DNA from: Saccharomonospora sp. NB11
GTDB taxonomy: Bacteria > Actinomycetota > Actinomycetes > Mycobacteriales > Pseudonocardiaceae
Direction of reading: 5' to 3'
NCBI RefSeq assembly: GCF_015910535.1
Contig: NZ_JACBJG010000001.1
Location: forward strand, 372,001-436,000
DNA: 64,000 bases
This document shows, piece by piece, positions 25,224 to 34,221 of the stretch. Position 1 is the stretch's first letter. Each line of letters begins with the position of its first letter. The notes under the pieces were generated by a model. The model worked only from the letters and a program-made list of their open reading frames with translations. It was not told the DNA's origin and did no database searches. The position numbers and the translations under genes are program-made.

Positions 25224-27873
25224 AGTCGCCACCCGCGTGTCGTCCTCGTCGGACACCACGTTGCAGACTCGCCATGCGCGCCCGCACCGCCTCCGGCGAC
25301 CGGTTCACGGGCGGCGGGCGTTCGCCACGCCGATCGACGACGCCGTGGCGAGGTCCGGACGGCTCTGAGCCGGTGTCGTCGGCCAACGCCGAGGCGATCG
25401 TTCCCGAGACCATCACGGTGGGGTCGGTGCGTTCGAGGTCCGTCTCGTCGTCGCCCAGCTCGCCGGACCGCTCCCCCGGCCACTGGACCTCGTCGGCGGC
25501 CGGACCTCCCGTGTCGGGGAACCACTGCGACAGCACGGCCTGGTAGGCGGGCAACCGGTCGGTGGGAACCTCTTCCTCCAGTGCGGGCGGATGCCGCTCG
25601 TCGTCGTCCTCCGTGGGCCACGCCGGCTGAGCGCCCAGCTCCACCGTGGTGCGGCGGGGCGTGAGGTCGGGCAATTCCTGCTGTTCGAACACGACGGCGC
25701 CGACCAGCCGGTCGTCCTCGAAGGTCCACTCGTCGGCCGACCGATCATCGCGAGGCGCGGGTTCCTCCGGTTCGACGGGCTCGACGGCCCGGTCGGGCGG
25801 CTCCGGATCGGCCACGTCGTCGGGTTCGGGTGTCGCGAGCGGAGGCAGTGGCGCCTCCGACAGCGCGGCCGACGGCGCCGGCAGCTCGATGGACTCGGGA
25901 TTGTCGGGCTCGACGAACTCCGAGGGCACGACCACCGTCGCCGTGAGCCCACGCGGTTCCGCCGACGCGAGCCGCACCTCGATGCGGTGGCGCCGCGAGA
26001 GCCTGCCGACCACGTAGAGCCCCATGCGGCGCGACACCTCGACGTCCACGTCGGGCGGATCGGCGAGCCGCTTGTTCGCCCTCCGGATCTCCATCTCCGG
26101 CATCCCCGCGCCCCGGTCGGTGATTTCGATCCGCCACTCCCGCTCCCGCGTCACCGTGCTCGCCACCGTGACGAGTTCCCGTTCCGGCGAGTAGGCGGTG
26201 GCGTTCTCGAACAGCTCCGCGATGACGTGGATGAGGTCCGACGCCACGTCGCCCCGCACGGACAGCATCGGCGGCGTCTCCACCGAAATCCGCTGGTAAT
26301 GCTCCACTTCGGACAATGCGGCGCCGATGATCTCCGACGCGGGGACCGAACCCGGCAGCGGCCGACCGCCGTCCTCGCCCGCCAACACGAGCAGGTTCTC
26401 GCTGTTGCGCCGCATCCGCGTGGCGAGGTGGTCGAGTTCGTAGAGTCCACCGAGGATCTCGGGGTCCTGCTCGTGCTCCTCCATGCGGTCGAGAACCACG
26501 AGCTGCCGCTCCACGAGGTCCTGACTGCGCCGCGACAGGTTCACGAACATGGAGTTGACGTTCTCGCGCAGCATGGCCTGCTGACCGGCGAGCCGAACGG
26601 CCTCACCGTGCACGGCGTCGAACGCCCGGGCCACCTCGCCGAGTTCGTCGAGCGTGTGGACGGGCACGGGTTCCACCGCCCGCGTGTACGTGTGCTCAGG
26701 CGTCGGATGCTCCTCGGTGAGGATGTCGTCCACCGCGGCGGGCAGCTTGTTGTGCGCCACGTCGAGCGCACTGCGGCGCAACGCCTTGAGCGGCCCCAGA
26801 AGCGACCGCGCGACCACCACGGCCAGGATCGCCCCGAACAACAGCGCACCCAGCACCACCCCGGCGTCCGTCCCCGCCGAGCTGCGCGCGTCCGCGGCCA
26901 GCGCGTCGGAACGCTCCTGCAACTCCTGCAGCAACTGCTCCTGCACGCGCTTGACGAGGTTGACCGTGTAGGTGGAGGCGCGGTCCCACTCGTCGGCCGA
27001 CAGGCCCGCCAGGTCGCCGCCGTTCTCGGCCCTGGTGAGCACCGACTCCACGATGCCGTTGCCGAGGTCGACCACGAGTCCGATGACCGTGTCGTCGTAC
27101 AGGCGCTGCTGACGCGGCGTGGCGAAGGTGGTGAAGTCCTCCTTCGCCGAGGCCAACTGTGCCTCCGCCGCCACGAGTGCGCGCTCGACGTCCTTGGTCA
27201 GGGTGCCCTGCGCGAGCGCCTGCGCCACCACGGCGCGCCGGATCGACAACTGGTCCTTGACCCGCGCCAACGCGTTGGCCACCAGCCGACTTCCCGCGAG
27301 TTCCCGGTCGACGGCGTCGGAGACGAACACCTCGCCCGCCCCGAGCACGTTCGAGATCAACTCGCTGTACGAGCGGAGCACCGCGTCCGACGGCAGCGCC
27401 GTGTTCTCGCTCGCGTACCTCAGCCCGGTCAACGTCCCGAGCTCGTGGCTGATGCGTTGGAACAGCGAGGATGTGTCGGGCGACAGGGCGTGTGCCGACG
27501 CGGCCAGCGTGCGCTCGAACTCGCCGACCGCGGCGTCGACCTTGTCGCGTTGGTCCCGCAGCTCGTCCAACTCACCACGGCGACCATCGGCGACATGGCG
27601 CACCGCGAGGTCGCGCTCCCGCTGCAACTGGTGCACCACCTCGGCGACGGTGGTCTCCACGCGGATGCGCTCGGCCCCCTCGCTGAAGGTCGCCGCCCTG
27701 TCGAGGTCGTCGGTGGCCCGCAACGCCACCAACACCAACACCGCGACGGCGGGAATCAGCAGGATCGCGACGAGCTTGGTGCGGAGCCGCCAGTTGCGGA
27801 CTCGCCACCGGCCACCCGCCCCTCGCACGATCGCCGCACCGTCCTGGCGTGGACGTTCACTGCGACGAGTCAC
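25222..27873 (-). CDS. Second conservon-type sensor kinase (component A paralogue, no adjacent B-D genes)
   Basis: An 883-residue paralogue of the kinase at 17758-21015. Membrane segment 1 is near 34-52, the NIT-type helical domain follows, membrane segment 2 is near 330-350, then HAMP. ELDHLATRMRRN is near 482, N-box LFENATAYS near 557 and DRGAGMPEME near 588. The C-terminal tail is Pro/Glu-rich with VPTDRLPAYQAVLSQWF and ends MASLQRGVRRGRHA. Both tail motifs are shared with the first kinase (there VPTRRLPIYQSVLSRWF). It has no roadblock, DUF742 or GTPase gene next to it; its divergent neighbour is an NMT1-type lipoprotein. Sharing the GTPase of the upstream conservon is a plausible inference. 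Confidence 0.92.
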   Translation of the reverse strand: MTRRSERPRQDGAAIVRGAGGRWRVRNWRLRTKLVAILLIPAVAVLVLVALRATDDLDRAATFSEGAERIRVETTVAEVVHQLQRERDLAVRHVADGRRGELDELRDQRDKVDAAVGEFERTLAASAHALSPDTSSLFQRISHELGTLTGLRYASENTALPSDAVLRSYSELISNVLGAGEVFVSDAVDRELAGSRLVANALARVKDQLSIRRAVVAQALAQGTLTKDVERALVAAEAQLASAKEDFTTFATPRQQRLYDDTVIGLVVDLGNGIVESVLTRAENGGDLAGLSADEWDRASTYTVNLVKRVQEQLLQELQERSDALAADARSSAGTDAGVVLGALLFGAILAVVVARSLLGPLKALRRSALDVAHNKLPAAVDDILTEEHPTPEHTYTRAVEPVPVHTLDELGEVARAFDAVHGEAVRLAGQQAMLRENVNSMFVNLSRRSQDLVERQLVVLDRMEEHEQDPEILGGLYELDHLATRMRRNSENLLVLAGEDGGRPLPGSVPASEIIGAALSEVEHYQRISVETPPMLSVRGDVASDLIHVIAELFENATAYSPERELVTVASTVTREREWRIEITDRGAGMPEMEIRRANKRLADPPDVDVEVSRRMGLYVVGRLSRRHRIEVRLASAEPRGLTATVVVPSEFVEPDNPESIELPAPSAALSEAPLPPLATPEPDDVADPEPPDRAVEPVEPEEPAPRDDRSADEWTFEDDRLVGAVVFEQQELPDLTPRRTTVELGAQPAWPTEDDDERHPPALEEEVPTDRLPAYQAVLSQWFPDTGGPAADEVQWPGERSGELGDDETDLERTDPTVMVSGTIASALADDTGSEPSGPRHGVVDRRGERPPPVNRSPEAVRARMASLQRGVRRGRHAGGD

Positions 27874-28058
27874 CTGGGTTTCCTTCAGTCGTCCGCGAGT
27901 CAGGCGGTCCGCTTCGAATGCTCATGGAGAGTAACCGGGCCCTCTCACATTCCATGGGACGCCCATGGACGGGGAAGGGTTGCCGACGCATGGTATTGCC
28001 TCGATCGCTCTAAGCTCCACCATTGTCGGGAGTATTCCTTTCGATCATGGAGGCGGCC

Positions 28059-29024
28059 GTGCGAACTCACCGGCGCGTGCTTTTCGTCCTCGGCGCTGTT
28101 CTGCTGCTCGGTTCCTGCTCACTGTTCGGTGAAACGGACGCGCCGAGTCGACCCGTACCGGAAAAGGAGCGCCTCCTGGTGGGCGTGGGCAACGCCGTGG
28201 AGACCGCACCGCTACGGCTGGGCGTGTCGGACGGTTTGTTCCAGCGCGGTGGCCTGACCGTGGAACTGGTCGAACTCGGCGACGACGACCCGATCGAGGC
28301 ATTGCTCGACCACGAGGTCGACGTGACGTTCGCCAGTGACGTCACGCTTTTCCACGCCGCCGCGGAAGGCACGAAGATCACTCTCCAGGGTGAGGCGTAC
28401 GTCGCGGGAACCGGTTCCATGGCACTCGTGACACTGCCCGATTCGCCCTATACCGAGCCGAGTCTGCTTCCCGCTCCTCGAATCGCGGTTCCCGAGCCGA
28501 ACGGCATCGGCGCGCTCACGACCCGTTCCGTTCTCGGCGCGGCGGGAGTCGATCCGGAGTCGATCACTTTCGAGGTGATTCCGTTCGACGGAATGATCGA
28601 CGCATTGCGGGACGGGCACGTGGACGCGGCGTGGCTGACGGAACCCCATCTCACCTCGGCGCAGAAGACGTACGGCGCTCGTGTGCTCGCCCACTGCGCG
28701 CACGGAGCCACCGCGGACTTCCCCATGTCGGCCTACGCCACCACCGAGGCGTTCGGTACCGCGAACCCGAACACCCTGTCCCTGTTCCGCGGTCTCCTCG
28801 CCGAGGCCCAGCAGGAGGGTGCCGACGACGGAGCCGTCCGCAGGGCGCTGCCCCGGCTCACCGATGTCGACGGCGTGACGGCGTCGTTGGTGTCACTGGG
28901 CACGTATCCGCAGGTCGTGCACGCCGAACGACTGCAACGGGTGGCCGACCTCATGCACAGCTCCGGCCAGCTTCCGAAACGACTCGATGTGGGGGCCCTC
29001 GTCCCGAAGGAGGAACTTCCCTGA
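28059..29024 (+). CDS. Solitary NMT1/SsuA-type substrate-binding lipoprotein
   Basis: A 321-residue lipoprotein with a compact signal (VRTHRRVLFVLGAVLLLGSC; lipobox LLGSC). The body resembles NMT1/SsuA proteins: GVGNAVETAPLRLGVSDGLF, DVTFASDVTLFHAAAE, IAVPEPNGIGALTTRSVLGA, DGHVDAAWLTEPHLTS. GGAGG lies five bases before GTG 28059, which I prefer over ATG 28047 or GTG 28023. There is no permease or ATPase next to it; it diverges from the second sensor kinase. It may feed the transporter at 21.5-25.2 kb or present a ligand to the kinase. TAAGCT at 28011-28016 is a possible -10. Confidence 0.85.
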   Translation: MRTHRRVLFVLGAVLLLGSCSLFGETDAPSRPVPEKERLLVGVGNAVETAPLRLGVSDGLFQRGGLTVELVELGDDDPIEALLDHEVDVTFASDVTLFHAAAEGTKITLQGEAYVAGTGSMALVTLPDSPYTEPSLLPAPRIAVPEPNGIGALTTRSVLGAAGVDPESITFEVIPFDGMIDALRDGHVDAAWLTEPHLTSAQKTYGARVLAHCAHGATADFPMSAYATTEAFGTANPNTLSLFRGLLAEAQQEGADDGAVRRALPRLTDVDGVTASLVSLGTYPQVVHAERLQRVADLMHSSGQLPKRLDVGALVPKEELP

Positions 29025-29035
29025 GCCGAGCCACG

Positions 29036-29041
29036 TATAAA
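29036..29041 (+). promoter_or_regulatory. Candidate -10 TATAAA for the XPB helicase gene
   Basis: TATAAA followed by seven bases and GTG 29049. AGGAGG lies too close to the start (two bases) for normal use, so leaderless translation is more likely. No good -35 is visible. Confidence 0.45.
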
Positions 29042-29048
29042 GGAGGGC

Positions 29049-30695
29049 GTGACTGATGGCCCCCTGATCGTCCAGTCGGACAAGACGGTGCTGCTGGAGG
29101 TCGACCACGACCTCGCGGACGACGCACGCATCGCCATCGCGCCCTTCGCCGAACTCGAACGCGCGCCCGAGCACGTCCACACGTACCGCATCACTCCGCT
29201 GGCGCTCTGGAACGCCCGCGCCGCGGGGCACGACGCCGAGCAGGTCGTCGACGCCCTCACCACGTACTCCCGCTTCCCCGTGCCGCAGCCGTTGCTGATC
29301 GACGTCGTCGACACCATGGGCCGGTTCGGGCGGCTGCAGATCCAGAACCACCCGGCGCACGGCCTCGTGATGACCACGACCGACCGCGCGGTGCTGGAGG
29401 AGATCCTGCGCCACAAGAAGATCAGCCCCATGCTCGGCGCGCGGATCGACCCCGACACCGTCGTGGTCCACCCGTCGGAGCGGGGCAGGTTGAAGCAGGC
29501 TCTGCTGAAGGTCGGCTGGCCCGCCGAGGACCTCGCCGGGTACGTCGACGGCGAGTCCCACCCGATCTCCCTGGAGGAGAACGGCTGGTCGCTGCGCGAC
29601 TACCAACGGCAGGCCGCCGACACGTTCTGGGCGGGCGGCTCGGGTGTCGTCGTGCTCCCCTGCGGCGCGGGCAAGACGCTGGTCGGCGCGGCGGCCATGG
29701 CGCAGGCCAAGGCCACGACGCTGATTCTCGTCACCAACACCGTGGCCGGCAGGCAGTGGAAGCGCGAACTGGTGGAGCGCACCTCGCTCACCGAGGACGA
29801 GATCGGCGAGTACTCCGGCGAGAAGAAGGAAATTCGCCCCGTCACCATCGCCACTTACCAGGTCATCACCCGCAAGACCAAGGGTGAGTACAAGCACCTG
29901 GAGCTGTTCGACTCGCGGGACTGGGGGCTCGTCATCTACGACGAGGTGCACCTGCTGCCCGCACCGGTGTTCCGGATGACCGCCGACCTGCAGTCACGGC
30001 GGCGGCTCGGCCTCACCGCGACCCTGGTGCGCGAGGACGGCCGGGAGGGCGACGTGTTCTCGCTCATCGGCCCGAAGCGCTACGACGTCCCGTGGCGCGA
30101 CATCGAGGCGCAGGGCTGGATCGCACCCGCCGAGTGCGTCGAGGTCCGGGTCACCCTCACCGAGTCCGAACGCCTCACCTACGCCACCGCGGAGGCCGAC
30201 GAACGCTACCGGCTCGCCTCCACCGCCCACACCAAGATCGGTGTGGTGAAGTCGATCGTCGAACGCCACGCGGGGGAACCGACTCTGGTGATCGGCGCCT
30301 ACCTCGACCAGCTGGAGGAACTCGGCGTCGAACTGAACGCCCCGGTGGTGCAGGGGTCGACGAAGAACAAGGAGCGCGAGGCGCTGTTCGACGCCTTCCG
30401 CAAAGGCGAGATCGACAAGCTGGTGGTGTCGAAGGTCGCGAACTTCTCCATCGACCTGCCCGAGGCGTCGGTGGCCATCCAGATGTCGGGCACGTTCGGC
30501 TCCCGTCAGGAGGAGGCGCAGCGGCTCGGCAGGCTGTTGCGCCCCAAGGGCGACGGCCGGCAGGCCCACTTCTACTCCGTCGTCTCCCGCGACACCGTGG
30601 ACACCGACTACGCCGCCCACCGGCAACGGTTCCTCGCCGAGCAGGGCTACGCCTACCGGATCGTCGACGCCGACGACCTGCTGCGACCGCTGTGA
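29049..30695 (+). CDS. XPB/ERCC3-type DNA helicase
   Basis: A 548-residue SF2 helicase. The N-terminal 180 residues form the helicase-associated damage-recognition-like region (LIVQSDKTVLLEVDHDLADD). Walker A is PCGAGKT near 203, motif II is IYDEVH (DEVH) and motif III GLTATLVRED. The C-terminal lobe ends with motif VI (EEAQRLGRLLRPK). Mycobacterial XPB unwinds DNA 3'-5' and is implicated in repair. In M. tuberculosis the gene (Rv0861c) sits beside the helicase-associated gene; here about 14.4 kb of signalling and transport genes separate them. The next gene overlaps nothing but begins within 9 bases. Confidence 0.94.
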   Translation: MTDGPLIVQSDKTVLLEVDHDLADDARIAIAPFAELERAPEHVHTYRITPLALWNARAAGHDAEQVVDALTTYSRFPVPQPLLIDVVDTMGRFGRLQIQNHPAHGLVMTTTDRAVLEEILRHKKISPMLGARIDPDTVVVHPSERGRLKQALLKVGWPAEDLAGYVDGESHPISLEENGWSLRDYQRQAADTFWAGGSGVVVLPCGAGKTLVGAAAMAQAKATTLILVTNTVAGRQWKRELVERTSLTEDEIGEYSGEKKEIRPVTIATYQVITRKTKGEYKHLELFDSRDWGLVIYDEVHLLPAPVFRMTADLQSRRRLGLTATLVREDGREGDVFSLIGPKRYDVPWRDIEAQGWIAPAECVEVRVTLTESERLTYATAEADERYRLASTAHTKIGVVKSIVERHAGEPTLVIGAYLDQLEELGVELNAPVVQGSTKNKEREALFDAFRKGEIDKLVVSKVANFSIDLPEASVAIQMSGTFGSRQEEAQRLGRLLRPKGDGRQAHFYSVVSRDTVDTDYAAHRQRFLAEQGYAYRIVDADDLLRPL

Positions 30696-30703
30696 GGTGA
30701 CCG

Positions 30704-31561
30704 CTGTCGACCGGAGCCGAGCGCACCGCCGAGATCCGCGTCGGGACCTCGGGCTGGATCTACCCCGGCTGGCGGGGAGTCTTCTACCCCGAGGGCCTGC
30801 CGCAACGGCGTGAACTCGAATACCTGTCCCGGCGAGTGAACAGCGTCGAGATCAACGGCTCCTTCTACTCCCTGCAACGGCCCGAGCGGTACCGACGCTG
30901 GCGGGACGCCACACCTCCCGACTTCCGCTTCGCGGTCAAGGGCGGGCGCTTCATCACGCACCTGAAGCAGCTCCGGGGCGTCGAGACGGCGCTGGCGAAC
31001 TTCTTCGCCTCCGGGGTGCTCGCACTCGACGACAAACTCGGCCCGATTCTCTGGCAGCTCCCACCCCGGTTGGCGTTCGACGCCGAGCGGCTCACGGCGT
31101 TCTTCGACCTGCTCCCCCGCAGCACGACCGAGGCGGCGGAGCTGGCCCGACGGCACGACGACAAGGTGACGTTCGAGCCACACACCGCCGTCGAGCACGA
31201 CCGGCCGATCCGTCATGCCCTGGAGGTGCGGCACCCCAGCTTCACCGACCCGGCGGTTCCCGGCCTGCTCCGAGCCCACGACGTGGCGCTCGTCGTCGCC
31301 GACACCGCGGGCACATGGCCGTACCTGGACGACGTGACCTCGGACTTCGTCTACGTCCGCCTCCACGGCGACGTCGAGCTGTACGCCAGTGGCTACAGCG
31401 ACGAGGCACTTCGCGCGTGGGCCCGCACGATCCGCCGGTGGCATGCCGACGGCCTCGACGTCTACGTGTACTTCGACAACGACGTCACAGTGAAAGCGCC
31501 CGGCGACGCGATGGCGCTGGCCGACGAACTCGGCCTGCCCCACCTGTCTCCGGGCGCCTAG
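30704..31561 (+). CDS. DUF72 protein, apparent CTG start codon
   Basis: A 285-residue DUF72 (TIM-barrel-like) protein of unknown function. The family N terminus is clear at EIRVGTSGWIYPGWRGVFYP, followed by VNSVEINGSFYSLQ, FRFAVKGGRFITH, the mid-chain FEPHT and the C-terminal VYFDNDV block. No ATG, GTG or TTG exists in frame between the upstream stop (30698-30700) and this conserved N terminus. CTG 30704 has GAGG six bases upstream and fits. Starting at GTG 30836 would delete the first 44 residues, including the most conserved motif. A one-base sequence error that would bring GTG 30697 into frame is the alternative. Confidence 0.8.
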   Translation: MSTGAERTAEIRVGTSGWIYPGWRGVFYPEGLPQRRELEYLSRRVNSVEINGSFYSLQRPERYRRWRDATPPDFRFAVKGGRFITHLKQLRGVETALANFFASGVLALDDKLGPILWQLPPRLAFDAERLTAFFDLLPRSTTEAAELARRHDDKVTFEPHTAVEHDRPIRHALEVRHPSFTDPAVPGLLRAHDVALVVADTAGTWPYLDDVTSDFVYVRLHGDVELYASGYSDEALRAWARTIRRWHADGLDVYVYFDNDVTVKAPGDAMALADELGLPHLSPGA

Positions 31562-31571
31562 CGTCGTCGAC

Positions 31572-32150
31572 TCAGACCTCGGCGGCCTGCTTCGAGTGCT
31601 TGCCCTCCGCGATCTCCTCCACCAACTTCGAGCAGAACGCGGGGAGGTCGGCCGGCTTGCGGCTGGACACCAGTCCGTTGTCGACCACGACCTCCTCGTC
31701 GACCCACTCAGCGCCCGCGTTGCGCAGGTCCGTCTGCAGGCTCGGCCACGACGTCATCCGGCGGCCCCGGACCACGTCGGCCTCGATCAGGGTCCACGGC
31801 CCGTGACAGATCACCGCCACCGGCTTGTGCTGGGTGAAGAAGTCGCGGACGAAGCTCACGGCCTTCTCGTCCGTGCGGAGCAGGTCGGGATTGGCGACCC
31901 CGCCTGGCAGCACGAGGCCGTCGTAGTCGGCCGCCGACGCCTCGGCCACGGTGTAGTCGACCTCGAAGGTGTCGGCCTTGTCCAGGTGATTGAACGCCTG
32001 GATCCTCCCGGACGTCGTGGAGATCAGTTCGGGCCTGCCACCGGCGTTCTCGATGGCCTTCCACGGCTCGGTCAGCTCGACCTGTTCCGTCCCTTCGGGT
32101 GCGGCCAGGAACGCGACTCGACGACCGATGAGTGTGTCCGCCACGCTCAT
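31572..32150 (-). CDS. DJ-1/PfpI family protein (class I glutamine amidotransferase-like)
   Basis: A 192-residue soluble protein of the PfpI/YhbO group. The nucleophile elbow is AVICHGPWT (Cys near 115, adjacent His), with an N-terminal Glu in the conserved position (APEGTEQVEL) and LVLPGGVANPD. Family members act as glyoxalases/deglycases, chaperones or peptidases under stress; the activity here cannot be told. ATG 32150 has AAGGAG only two bases upstream, so GTG 32144 may be the real start. The longer frame runs into the 21-bp repeat region and is not coding. Confidence 0.9.
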   Translation of the reverse strand: MSVADTLIGRRVAFLAAPEGTEQVELTEPWKAIENAGGRPELISTTSGRIQAFNHLDKADTFEVDYTVAEASAADYDGLVLPGGVANPDLLRTDEKAVSFVRDFFTQHKPVAVICHGPWTLIEADVVRGRRMTSWPSLQTDLRNAGAEWVDEEVVVDNGLVSSRKPADLPAFCSKLVEEIAEGKHSKQAAEV

Positions 32151-32291
32151 CACTCCTTCCTTGGGGTACGCCGATCGGCTACCCACCCGAACGGGCGACC
32201 GAAACGACCGCGTGAGGAACCGCAAGCGCCGCGAAGTCCCAACACCCGTACGAGAACCGCGGACACGCCGAGGAGCAGCTCCCCCACCGGC

Positions 32292-32396
32292 GTGTCCGCG
32301 AGCTGCGCACGCGTGTCCGCAGTCCCCGCACTCGTGTCCGCAGTCCCCGTACTCATGTCGGCAGTCCGGGTACCTTTGTCCGCAGGTCGGGTACGC
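32292..32396. repeat. 21-bp tandem repeat, five units (locus 2, reverse orientation to locus 1)
   Basis: Units begin at 32292, 32313, 32334, 32355 and 32376 with core GTGTCCGCAGTCCCCGCAC; the first unit (GTGTCCGCGAGCTGCGCAC) is nearly the reverse complement of the locus 1 core. It begins 7 bp downstream of the M14 carboxypeptidase stop (that gene is on the minus strand). Confidence 0.88.
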
Positions 32397-32403
32397 CCGC
32401 CCC

Positions 32404-34125
32404 TTACGGCCTCGCACCGCCTGCGCAGCGCGACAGGTCCACGGCCACCCGCTCGCCCCGGGCGACGGTCACCTGCGTCTCCTGCCACGCGTTGCCGCGC
32501 GCACGCTCACACCGCACCGTCCAGCTCTCGGTGATCGTGCCGCCGTCCCGATCCGGCCGCACCGACGGATTGACACTCCACTCGACGACCCCGCCCGGTG
32601 CCGTGAGCTGCGACGTCAACGTGCTGGTGAACGGAATGGGCTCCCCGACACCACCGCCAGGCTCCTGCACCGGAGCCGTCTGCTGGGTGAACGTCTTCTC
32701 CACGGACAACCGAGCGCCTCGGGGCGCCGACACCTCCAGCACAGCGTGGTAATCGCGGTTCGCCGCCGCCTCGAACTGCCGCAAGAGCGCCTCGCGCACA
32801 CCGCCGTTCGCGTGCTCCTGCGTCCCGATACCCAGGTACTGGTCGACGACCGCCTCCTGGTAGCCGACGTGGAAGTTGCTGCCCTCAAGCTCGAACTCGA
32901 AACCGAACCCGCCCGGGGTGAAGTAGCTCCATTCACCGGTGGACCCGCTGGTGTCGTACAGCTGGTAGAAGGGGATGCTGCGGTACCCGGTCGCGTCCGC
33001 CAACGCGTCCCCGATCTCCGCGTACAACGCCTCGTCGGCGGTGAGCGGCGTGTCGGACTGCTGCGGCGGACGGAGCACCAGGCCGCCGTAGTTGTGGACG
33101 CTCTGCAGCGAGGTCACCTGACGGCTCGACACGAGGTCGCGGACGTTGCGCACTTCCGGTTCGGAGAACGGCGCGGCACCCCGGTAGGTCCCACTCGCGG
33201 GATTCACGCTCGCACCCTTGCCACCCCAGTTGCCGCCGTAGTTGCGGTTGAGGTCCACACCGAGGTCGGCGCTGTCGGCGTCGGCGCACTCGCCGGGCGA
33301 GACGTCGTCGCTGCCGTCGACGAGTCGGCAGTTCTTGCGCTTGTACTCGTGCAGGTAACTCCGCGAGATGTCGAAGCCGTCGACGTTGACGATCGGCACC
33401 ACGATGATCCGCGCGCGCTCCAACAGGTCGGTGATGCGCTCGTCGCGGCCGTCGCCGTGCACGAGGTCCATGGCGAACTCCATGACCACCTCGGCGGTGG
33501 GCCACTCCCGCGCGTGGTGCGTGCCGACGAGGAGGAAGACCGGTCTGCCGTCGTCCGCCTCGACGTCGTGCGCGATCTCCAGGCCCCGGACCTCCTTGCC
33601 CAGCAACGACCGGTGCGGGAGCGTGATCGGCTCGACCAGGTCGGGGCGCGCGGCCGCGAGGTCCGCCATGTCGGTGCCGTAGTCGGCGTACGTGCGGTAG
33701 GTGTTGCGACCACTCGGCAGGGGCGACGCGGCGAGCGTGCGTGCCTCGGCGGCGTCCTCGGCGAGCACGGCGCGGGTGTGCGCGGCGAGGTCGCTGATCA
33801 CGACGTCGTAGTCGAACCCGGCCTCACGGAGCCGTTCGCGGTCGTCGGCGCCGTGCGCGTAGACCTCCACGTAGCCGTCGCCCGGCACGGGAGCGATGTC
33901 GGCGCCCGCCGCGACCAACCGGTCGACGTCGGCCTCGTCCGGCGTCGGGACGCGCAACAGGGACACCGCGTCGGCGCTGCTTTCCGCGGCGACCCCACCG
34001 GCGGACGTCGGTTGCGCCGACGCAGTGTGGACGAGTGTCGTGGCGAGCATCGCCGCAGCCAGCCCCGCCACCGCGGTCGCCGCGCCACGTCTCCGCGATC
34101 GACTCGATCTGCCCTCTCTACCCAT
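32404..34125 (-). CDS. Secreted M14-family zinc carboxypeptidase
   Basis: A 573-residue exported protein. Signal peptide of about 37 residues (arginine-rich start, then VAGLAAAMLATTLVHTASA). A propeptide-like region (40-140) precedes the M14 domain. The zinc ligands lie in GTHHAREWPTAE (near 208) and VHNYGG (near 343), and the catalytic Glu in FEFELEG (near 408). LGVDLNRNYGGNWGG supplies the substrate-binding Arg/Asn. The C-terminal 150 residues look like a beta-rich accessory domain. It trims peptides outside the cell. The start has AGGAGG with a five-base spacer. Confidence 0.93.
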   Translation of the reverse strand: MGREGRSSRSRRRGAATAVAGLAAAMLATTLVHTASAQPTSAGGVAAESSADAVSLLRVPTPDEADVDRLVAAGADIAPVPGDGYVEVYAHGADDRERLREAGFDYDVVISDLAAHTRAVLAEDAAEARTLAASPLPSGRNTYRTYADYGTDMADLAAARPDLVEPITLPHRSLLGKEVRGLEIAHDVEADDGRPVFLLVGTHHAREWPTAEVVMEFAMDLVHGDGRDERITDLLERARIIVVPIVNVDGFDISRSYLHEYKRKNCRLVDGSDDVSPGECADADSADLGVDLNRNYGGNWGGKGASVNPASGTYRGAAPFSEPEVRNVRDLVSSRQVTSLQSVHNYGGLVLRPPQQSDTPLTADEALYAEIGDALADATGYRSIPFYQLYDTSGSTGEWSYFTPGGFGFEFELEGSNFHVGYQEAVVDQYLGIGTQEHANGGVREALLRQFEAAANRDYHAVLEVSAPRGARLSVEKTFTQQTAPVQEPGGGVGEPIPFTSTLTSQLTAPGGVVEWSVNPSVRPDRDGGTITESWTVRCERARGNAWQETQVTVARGERVAVDLSRCAGGARP

Positions 34126-34221
34126 GTCAACCTCCTGGTACGGATGTCGACACGGACGGTATTCAGATCGTTAGCGTCGCGAAAGATCCAGACGTGCACT
34201 CGATCATGAGACCGCGCCTAC

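Noticed and set aside
32150..32488. Short heptapeptide-repeat ORFs in the 21-bp repeat regions
   Set aside because: They arise because 21 bp is seven codons and high GC leaves all frames open; no start signal and no gene-like context.
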